DNA of 64,000 nt, taken from contig MSED01000004.1 in NCBI GenBank assembly GCA_002099365.1, positions 1,302,001 through 1,366,000 of the forward strand, written 5' to 3'. Both the position numbers and the translations under genes were made by a program. Below the pieces are notes generated by a model. The model had not been told where the DNA came from, did no database searches, and saw only the letters and a program-made list of their open reading frames with translations. The DNA comes from Phialophora verrucosa (Eukaryota; Ascomycota; Eurotiomycetes; Chaetothyriales; Herpotrichiellaceae). Shown piece after piece: positions 56,961-64,000 of the stretch (its first letter is position 1; each line of letters opens with the position of its first letter).

Positions 56961-57542
56961 AGGAGAAAGTCATTGTCAGGACGATGCGAAACCTTTGGTC
57001 TAGCATCGAAAGGAGTGGGCGTGCCAGACTAGGAACAGGAGACATACTTTTTGCGTTATAGAGGCCACGGCGATGGATAGAAAATCTTCCGAGTTTGAGA
57101 GTAAGTAAGAGAAAAGTACAGTTCAGGAACATGGAGAACTACAAGATCGTTGATTAATACTCCAGAGTCTCTCCTGTTAGGCTTAGAGGCCATCTAGCTA
57201 TCCCCAGGTCTTGCCATGCCCCGACTTCGTGAACTATTACTTAACGTTTTGAGCCTCTTCTATACGATTTACATAGTAACAATATACAAATCTACATGCC
57301 AATGCCTCCAGCATTTGTGCGTGATACATAAATATACCTCCTACCCTGTGTAGAAGGTGTGGACTTGGCTTTCGCATTCATCTCCTCTTGGGGATTGCCC
57401 GCACCAGACCTATCAAGAGGAAGCTGTCTTCGTCGCCAATATCTACATCTTCATACGTCTCGCAGCAACAACCCGCTTGTTTCCAGTCGCAATCCCTCTG
57501 TGGGGAGTATCACCAGTCGGCGCGGTCCCAGAGACATGAGCT
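56961..57542. other. Intergenic
   Basis: 3' flank of the MFS gene and promoter of the phosphotransferase-like gene, AT-rich around 57230-57340. No gene was seen. Confidence 0.5.
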
Positions 57543-59097
57543 ATGGACTTCGACTTCGCGGCTTATCTGGCCAGACTGGATCCTACATATAGTTATCAAA
57601 TCGAAAAGCTCGCTGGCGGCGTTGTTAATGTCACCGTACGAGCAACGAAAGTGACCCTTGCCTCTGGATCTGCCACCCCGCTAACATCAGACCGACATGA
57701 AAATCTGTTGAAAACGGACGACAGCTTGTTCGGACCCGGCAAGGGCCGATTCCCGGAGCAGCAATCGCTCATTTTGAAGCACGCGCCACCTTTCATTGCT
57801 GGAGTTGGTGAGCATGTTCCAATGTCTCAAGAACGCCAGGTATATCCTATTCACCGCAGGCTTGGCCTTTGCACATTGGTTGCTTAACGCCTAGCAGATG
57901 ATTGAAGCTGCCGCTCTTGGTCTATTCCTCCCAGTCTCTTCACCCGGGAAAGGACCGCCGGCAACGTCGGACGGGCGTGGTCCGGCGTCTTTACATCGAA
58001 CATTAGTGGAATCAGGTGTCACTGTCCCAAGACTACTTTACTACGACCCTGGCAATCACGTCCTTGTTCTGTCAGACCTCGGGCGCCTTCCAGACATGTC
58101 CCAGGTCTTCATTGACCTGGGAGGATTCACACCGGGCCCACCTGGCACAGCATTGAAGGCACCTCCAGGTGCCCCTAGATTAGGCTGTCCGCTCGAGACT
58201 TGGCAGATCCAGAGTTTTCGAGACGCTGGTGAGAAACTGGGCAGCTTCTTCGCGCGCTTGCACGACCCTGCCACCCGCCGCTCCGTTACAGAGACGGGAT
58301 CCATCCCTCCACCTGGCGGCAGTCACACCCCGGATATCTTCCCATCGCTCTCAGAACTGAAACGCATCGTTCACGATCATGCAATCAAGCCACTGCTGTC
58401 GCAACTCCTCCAGTGCCCCTCGCTCCTCGATGAAGCAGAGGCAACGGCCATATTCGCTGCAGTAGAAGCAGACTTTCTTCGAGCATGTCGTCCAGAAGAA
58501 CAATGTTTCGTCCTGGGCGACTGTTGGACTGGAGCAGTGTTGCTTGACCTCAGTCCCGCCGTCGGCCCTACGAGCGTGGGCGTGGGCGTTATCGACTGGG
58601 AGTTCTCGAACACAGCAGGTCGAGGGATCAACGGGGACGTCAGCCAATTTCTTGCTCACCTGGAATGTCTGCGAGTCGCCGCGCATACTCGCGAAGTCCA
58701 ACTCGTGAGTGGTCACTTGTCAGCTCTGAACGCCATCATGGAAGGCTTTGTGCAGAAATACAGGACGTTCCAGACCAAGGAATTTGACGACGGTATCATG
58801 CGATCAGCATACCTGTCACACGGCGCAGAGATTGTCAATTGCGCCTTCTGGAAAACGTGGATCTGCGAGGATCCCCAATGCCCATTCTGTGTCCAGATGA
58901 CTGGATCTTCCCCTGGGCCTGAGGTGAAATGCAATCTTGTCTCGAAATTGGTAGATCGAGGCCTCTCTTTCTTAAGGGCTGCTGTTGCCAAAGATCCCCG
59001 CGCGATGACGGCCAAGCTGGCACATGGCATTTCGGCCTCGGGTCTAGATGGCGCGCAAACGGCGGCGGGCTTGTACGATTTCTTCGAACGACCTTGA
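57543..59097 (+). CDS. APH-fold phosphotransferase-like protein (methylthioribose-kinase-like)
   Basis: Two exons, 57543-57839 and 57898-59097, around a 58 nt intron, give 498 aa. The ATP-lysine strand SLILKHAPPFIAGVGE followed by PMSQERQMIEAAAL resembles methylthioribose kinase. Later come PRLLYYDPGNHVLVLSDLG, the expected catalytic loop as FVLGDCWTGAVLL, and the metal-binding Asp in VGVIDWEFS. In the usual HGDxxxxN/S loop the His is here Leu and the Asn/Ser is Ala, while the Asp is retained. It may therefore be a divergent or weak kinase. The C-terminal Cys cluster CEDPQCPFC is unusual. The role is unknown; a small-molecule kinase or a pseudo-enzyme both fit. Confidence 0.75.
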
Positions 59098-59777
59098 GTT
59101 GTTCGGCGCGCGGGATTCGTTCCTGGTTTACGCAAGGGTCGTGCGCTGTTCCGGTACCCGAAAATCCTTCAGAGAGCAGGGGCTTTTCATGGTACTGAGG
59201 GCAGGAATCCTACACCAAGTTCCGATCAGGGACATAATTATCATGATTCTGGGATCAAATGTAGCAGGCGTTGTGAAGTTCTACCTCGTTCCATCTCTGG
59301 CTGTCGCTCACTTTTCCTTGGACGTCCGCAGGTATTATTGATTGATTAATCCTTTTCGGGTAATCTTAAATGCGCCGCGGCTCGCAAGCAGATGCTCTTC
59401 GTGTGTCTTGGTACTCGTACCTCGTAGGAGCCGGGGATGTGTTTGCGTGGCCAGCATTCTCTCCGATCACTACACGCTGGTTGCGGAGAGTAAATGACTT
59501 TGAAGCGCCCCCGAAAGTTAACGAGATTTCTGATTGGACAGGCGCTACTGGTTAGCCTGTCGGCTAACCTAACTAGCTCGGCTACGTCTTGGCATCACGT
59601 GGCGCGTTCAGACCTCGAACGAGTTGAGATGTCGTCCTGTGTTTGCTCGCCACAGGATATCATCGACCTCCTTCACGCCGTCGCTCAGCACTGGCAATCT
59701 CCTATTCATTATGCCCCGGAGGCACCCAGCACAGTGCAGTGACGCCCTAAGAAGCGGATATTGAACCGCGAGGCAAA
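59098..59777. other. Intergenic
   Basis: 3' flank of the phosphotransferase-like gene and promoter of the WD40 gene. No convincing frame was seen. Confidence 0.5.
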
Positions 59778-61283
59778 ATGCCTCCCAGCCTTCCAGGCTA
59801 CTATTTCGACTCGGAAAAGAATCGATATTTTAAGATCCAGGCAAACCAGATCGCGCCCACCGGGTCCAAATACAGCCGTCAGGCTGTGAAAGCCGAGAAG
59901 GTCATCAAAAAGGAGCAACGGCGGGTCGAACGGAACCAGCGCGTGAAACTCGCGACCACGGTAACGAGGTCCAAATTCCTGCAACATCCGCTGCTCTCTT
60001 TGGACAGACGACTTGGCGACCTGCGACGCAACGGCAGAACCAGTGTCGCCCAATACTATGCAGCCAGTCTCCAAGGCGGAGAAGCAATATGCCCGGGTAA
60101 TGGGTACGCCTCGAATGACCAAGACGCCGGGCCCTCTATCAGACCCCGCTCAGGCCATTTCGCCATTGATCCCGGTTCCGGAACCGTATTCGGAGATTTT
60201 TCCATGCGCATCCGCTGCATCCAGCCTACCGGGTCCATGTACGCCTTGTGTCGTGATGGGAACCCTTTTGACGAGCAGCAATATCCCGCGGAAGAGGGCC
60301 GCTGGCGAAGTACCAGCCACCCGGAATCAACCGGGGCGCTGTACCCATTCAAGCACCGGCATAAGATCCATCCCGTGAGCAATGTCAAAGTCGTCGCGTC
60401 CATCGGGGGTGGCGTAGTGGCTTGGGTGGAATGCCCTTACCAGACCTCGCGCGTCAGAGTGGGGACCCCGCCGGCACAACCGTCCTCTGGCTACTACAAG
60501 GTCGAGGAATCGCAAATCGACAACAGCATCGTGGACCTCGCCGTGCAGCCTGCCGGCAGCGAAGGCTTGCCTCTAACCAACTACAACCTCGCCCTCGCGG
60601 CGGAGAGTTCCGCGTGGATCATGAATGTGAGCGACTCGCGGTTTGGCTGTGCACAGTACCTACTCAACAAAGACGCCAAGATCAAAGACATCATGAAGGT
60701 GCGATTCTTGGACTACAACGTCCTGATGTGCGGCACCCGGTCCGGTAAGATGATGCTGCTCGATCTGCGCGAGCCGCCGTCTTCCAGGGCGCGATGCGTG
60801 TCCACACGAATCCAACACTCCAGCGCGATCACCAACCTGCGGGCCTTGGCGGGTGGGTCGTCCGTTCTCCTCGCCGGGCTGGGCACTACGAGCGTGTACG
60901 ACCTGCGATTCACGCCGCTGCCGGGTTGGAGCTGCCATTCCCCCGCCGTGCTTTCTTTCGACATCCCCGAACCGCGGCGCCAGACGCAGTACGATCTGGG
61001 CTGGGCTTACGATCCGGAGCTGAACATCGTGGTCTCCGCGTCCACCGACTATGTGAAAAACCATCGCGTGGGGATCTGGAATGCCAGCACCGGGAGGATG
61101 GTGCCGAGCCCGTTGAACGAATTTGTGTTCGACAGGCCCGTCAAGGGCGCCGAGATCGCGAGGGTGAGAGACGGGCCGAAGAGTATCCTGCTCAGCGGTA
61201 TTTTCGCCGGAGGTATCATGGAATGGAGTGCCCAGGAGCTCGACGAGGAGAGCGAACAAACTAAACCCCGGAAGATTGAGTGA
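59778..61283 (+). CDS. DCAF4-like WD40-repeat protein
   Basis: An intron-free gene of 501 aa. It opens with LPGYYFDSEKNRYFKIQ, the hallmark of the DCAF4 family (DDB1- and CUL4-associated factor 4), then a basic helix (KVIKKEQRRVERNQRVK). Degenerate WD40 blades follow: VVASIGGGVVAWVEC, NYNLALAAESSAWIMNV, MKVRFLDYNVLMCGTRSGKMMLLDLRE, SVLLAGLGTTSVYDLR, LNIVVSASTDYVKNHRVGIWN and SILLSGIFAGGIMEWSAQ. Such proteins are candidate substrate receptors of CUL4 ubiquitin ligases. The LLDLRE and VYDLRF stretches are WDXR-like boxes. The substrate is unknown. Confidence 0.82.
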   Translation: MPPSLPGYYFDSEKNRYFKIQANQIAPTGSKYSRQAVKAEKVIKKEQRRVERNQRVKLATTVTRSKFLQHPLLSLDRRLGDLRRNGRTSVAQYYAASLQGGEAICPGNGYASNDQDAGPSIRPRSGHFAIDPGSGTVFGDFSMRIRCIQPTGSMYALCRDGNPFDEQQYPAEEGRWRSTSHPESTGALYPFKHRHKIHPVSNVKVVASIGGGVVAWVECPYQTSRVRVGTPPAQPSSGYYKVEESQIDNSIVDLAVQPAGSEGLPLTNYNLALAAESSAWIMNVSDSRFGCAQYLLNKDAKIKDIMKVRFLDYNVLMCGTRSGKMMLLDLREPPSSRARCVSTRIQHSSAITNLRALAGGSSVLLAGLGTTSVYDLRFTPLPGWSCHSPAVLSFDIPEPRRQTQYDLGWAYDPELNIVVSASTDYVKNHRVGIWNASTGRMVPSPLNEFVFDRPVKGAEIARVRDGPKSILLSGIFAGGIMEWSAQELDEESEQTKPRKIE

Positions 61284-62028
61284 GAGAGCGACGAGGACAG
61301 TACCGAGGATAGTGATTAGAAGAGCGACCAGTGGTGATGACCAGGAATAGAAGGCACGGATTGGCGATGGATAGCGGGCGCGCGAAAGGTACAGTATACG
61401 CACACGCGCGCGCACATACACATACAGACAGAGCAAGAACGAACTATTTAACGACTCGTTACGACGCAGAGAAGAATCACAACACAGCACAAATAACACA
61501 GCGCATCCGCTTTCTTAAACAGTGGATGGAGTACACGACACGATACCACACGATACGACACGATACGGCAGGACAGGACAGAACAGAACAGAGCGTCCCA
61601 AGCCGGCACTATTCTAGGGATACGTACGCGATTAGGAAGGGTGATCTTCAGGGCTAGAACGGCTCTAGAACGCGGGGATCAGTGTGCTGAGTTGAGCTGG
61701 ACAAAGTTGAGAATAGCGACGTTGGCCAGGACTAGGACTACTATATGTAGTAGAGCAGAGGTATAGCTGAAGTGAGTTCAGTTCAGCTCAATTCGATTCA
61801 GGTCGCTTGAGGGTGGCAGCTGGGCGAGGCAGGGTGAAGAGCGGGATTCCGGGTTTCAGATACATTCTTGGAATCTTGTCACAGTTGCCGTACCATACTA
61901 GATCGGGGGCGCGGTGTGGTCCCCTGCTGTTCCGACGGTCTGGCGTCCACTATTTCATCTGGTCAAACTCTCCCTCGGGATCCAGCTTCTGTTTCGGTTG
62001 GCTCTGAGCGTTCTCTTTCTCCGTGGCA
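61284..62028. other. Intergenic with simple repeats
   Basis: Between convergent genes. It contains a CA/CG dinucleotide stretch near 61397-61430 and short ACACGATA-type tandem units (see 61534-61590). Nothing coding was seen. Confidence 0.5.
61534..61590. repeat. Short ACACGATAC and GGACAGAACA tandem repeats
   Basis: Imperfect tandem copies of an 8-10 base CACGATAC unit, followed by ACAGGACAGAACAGAACAGA. It is a minisatellite-like patch in the 3' flank of the DCAF4-like gene. Confidence 0.6.
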
Positions 62029-63090
62029 TCACCGGCCATCCTTCATCCTCAATTCTTTCAACAACTCATTGACTCCCTTCTTCTTGTCGCTTGCGCCTCC
62101 GACAAGGCCTCCCTCGTCGTCCTCGAGCCGCTCGATCCGTGGTTTGCCCCGCTCTGCGTCTGCACGGTCATCTTTCTCGAACTTCACCACCGCCCATCTC
62201 AACTTGAGACTCTCCTCCCAACCTTTGGCATCTCTCTGCCTATGGCGCACAAGACCTGTCCGAGGGTTCGTCAAAGTCCATTTCTGCTCGAGCATCCTCA
62301 GTAGTTCGGGCGAGCGAGGTTGGAGGAATTGCAGATTTGCAATGCTGAAGTAGCCCGTGAATCTGAATGTGCGGATCTTTGTGGAGTCAGGCTCGTAAGG
62401 TGGACGACGGACTTGGGTGAAGACGGCAATGGGATGCCTCTCTTTTCCCTCTGCTCCGGGTACGTCTTCTGAAGGGCCGGTGGCGGTGGGAATATTACGG
62501 TTCTCTTTGATCGACTCAGATACCTCCTCCACCTCACCTGGCGTCATGCTCGGCGCTTGTGCCGGTAGGTTAGCGATGCCGTCGCCATCGTCGCCGTCAA
62601 TACCCGGAGTCAAAGGTGGAGGGCCATCCACCCGGTTCGCCGATTGGGCAGGCAACAATTCCAAGCTTGACTTTGTGTAAATGATGCCATCAGTTTCCCA
62701 GCGTGGGTTCGCGTCCTTGAAGAGCAGCACGTATGCTAGAGCTCCGGGTGTGGCAGCAGAGTCGTGAAGCGTCTTGCCTTTTCTATTTTCGACTCCGCTC
62801 CTGGCGCCCTCTGGTGGCCAGAAGTAATGTTGAATCTCTCTCAGCGAGTAGAGCTCTTCGTCTGCGACCTGAACAGACTTCTTCGGCTGTGATCGAGCGT
62901 TGGGATCCCTGCTCCGGGGACTTGAAGAGGTGGTGTCGTCGGGAATTGAGGCGTTGTTGCCATCACGAAGACCCGTGGAAACTGGTAATGCGATCACGGA
63001 TCCGCTACTGCTGTCGGCACGCCCAGCATTCGCACCGTCACGGCCTGGACCTTGCGCACGCAGGGCAGGTGGAACGTAGCGGCTGGTCAT
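62029..63090 (-). CDS. Conserved hypothetical protein
   Basis: An intron-free gene of 353 aa. It starts TSRYVPPALRAQ, a short motif common at the N termini of RNA- or ribosome-associated fungal proteins. It has a disordered Ser/Asp/Pro region, a block EELYSLREIQHYFWP with ALAYVLLFKDANPRWETDGIIYTKSSLELLP, a second Pro/Glu-rich spacer, and a C-terminal block IRTFRFTGYFSIANLQFLQPRSPELLRMLEQKW with LRWAVVKFEKD. The two ordered blocks read like conserved domains, and I recall such proteins as widespread in ascomycetes, but I know of no function. It lacks a signal peptide or membrane span and is probably nuclear or cytosolic. Confidence 0.75.
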   Translation of the reverse strand: MTSRYVPPALRAQGPGRDGANAGRADSSSGSVIALPVSTGLRDGNNASIPDDTTSSSPRSRDPNARSQPKKSVQVADEELYSLREIQHYFWPPEGARSGVENRKGKTLHDSAATPGALAYVLLFKDANPRWETDGIIYTKSSLELLPAQSANRVDGPPPLTPGIDGDDGDGIANLPAQAPSMTPGEVEEVSESIKENRNIPTATGPSEDVPGAEGKERHPIAVFTQVRRPPYEPDSTKIRTFRFTGYFSIANLQFLQPRSPELLRMLEQKWTLTNPRTGLVRHRQRDAKGWEESLKLRWAVVKFEKDDRADAERGKPRIERLEDDEGGLVGGASDKKKGVNELLKELRMKDGR

Positions 63091-64000
63091 GGCTGATAGT
63101 CAGCAATGATGTGCAATTACCAAGCAAGCAAAATACAAGGGGCGATATTCAGTCTGATGGAGAAGAAGCTTGGGTTTTGTCAGCCTTTCAGATTGGCGAT
63201 GAGTTAAAAGCAAGTGAGAAGTTGATGATCCGTTGGATGAGGAAATGTAATCTCATTCTTGCTTCCAAAAGAGCTTGGCAGAATACTGCAATGCCACCGT
63301 TTCGAGTGACCCGCTGCCTCACCTTCACATCATGTAGGCCGGTTGCGACAGAGTGTGGAGTAAAGTGAGGTTGAAGTAAGAAGAATGCTGAGAAGCCAGC
63401 CTTGCCAAGTAGATGACGCAGAACTCCTGCAGAGCACAAGGCTGACCGTGATTATGGCGGAAACACGGAGACAGCAGTTTATACGTTTCAAGGCCAAGGG
63501 TTCATGCGACCTGCATCGTTTTGGCTCTCCTCGGACTGGAGTCTCCTTTGAGAACGACATACATATATGTTCGAGCCATACATGATAGTTCAAAGTGGCT
63601 GATGCAAGCGCAGCTGATCAAATCTGATGTAAATCCCGTGCGATGACAGTGTGAGTGTCCGGCCAGTGTTTAGGCGCAGATGACTGGAGGTTGAAGCGGC
63701 ACAGTTGAAATTTGAGACACCGCAGACAGTCTCGCGAGATTGGATAAATTAGAGTGCTCTGCTAAACAAGCTCGACCGGGATCTACACATTGACGACGAT
63801 ATGAAGAGACAGAGTTGACAAACGCTCGCTCAAAAGCACGCCCACCGCCAGCCCTTCCCTGAAACGCTGAAATACTTTCCAAGCCAAGTATGGACGTGAG
63901 CCATCAGCTCTGCCGAGACGACGAGGAACTCGGGTACTACTCTGTATCCGCGGCCATATGTCCTGGTAATGTCCAGCTGCGGCGACGTTTTGGCGGAGGC
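63091..64000. other. Right end of window, mostly intergenic
   Basis: Promoter of the conserved hypothetical gene and uncharacterised sequence. No complete gene was seen. Confidence 0.45.
63892..64000 (+). CDS. Possible start of a gene cut by the window edge
   Basis: An ATG at 63892 opens a frame that stays open for 36 codons to the end of the window (MDVSHQLCRDDEELGYYSVS..). A GGTAATG at about 63962 could be a donor. There is too little sequence to name it, and the frame may be chance. Confidence 0.25.

Overview
The window is nuclear DNA of a filamentous ascomycete (Pezizomycotina). Genes are dense on both strands. They are cut by short introns, mostly 48-130 nt, with GT..AG ends and CTAAC/CTGAC-like branch sites. 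The gene set is typical fungal: HapX with a CBC-binding domain and four Cys-rich blocks, a GH71 alpha-1,3-glucanase, a cupredoxin-like serine-rich wall protein, Ugo1, Pom34, a Zn2Cys6 regulator and a siderophore-type MFS carrier. I cannot name the species; Eurotiomycetes is only a guess. All exon models were built by eye from reading frames and splice signals.

Layout. 0-12 kb: an MDR oxidoreductase, the cupredoxin-like membrane protein (-), POM34, hapX (-) with a perfect SreA-type GATA site upstream, and UGO1 (-). 12.4-29.6 kb: a GH71 glucanase, followed by what looks like a catabolic cluster. The cluster holds a LamB/YcsF protein (-), an NCS1 permease (-), a 2OG-Fe(II) oxygenase (+), an ornithine-aminotransferase-like class III aminotransferase (-), a urea-carboxylase-type LamA-like protein (+) and a Zn2Cys6 regulator (+). 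30-45.8 kb: housekeeping genes YAH1, RRP15 (-), SRP54, TIM22 and RPC2 (-), together with a zinc alcohol dehydrogenase (-) and a long acidic-tailed kinase-like protein. 45.8-48.7 kb is gene-poor. 48.7-64 kb: a Puf4-type Pumilio protein, ORC5, a siderophore-type MFS transporter, a phosphotransferase-like protein, a DCAF4-like WD40 protein and a conserved unknown (-).

The most interesting region is 13.9-29.6 kb. LamB/YcsF and the biotin carboxylase-AHS2-AHS1-biotinyl protein are relatives of the Aspergillus nidulans lam locus (lactam use) and of the bacterial PxpABC 5-oxoprolinase. Here they sit with a permease, an oxygenase, an omega-aminotransferase and a regulator. This suggests a self-contained route: import a small cyclic amide, possibly hydroxylate it, open the ring with ATP, and transaminate the resulting omega-amino acid. 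The aminotransferase has lost all four residues that define the ornithine site in OAT (Tyr55, Tyr85, Arg180, Glu235), yet it keeps the PLP core. The substrate is therefore probably not ornithine and may be new.
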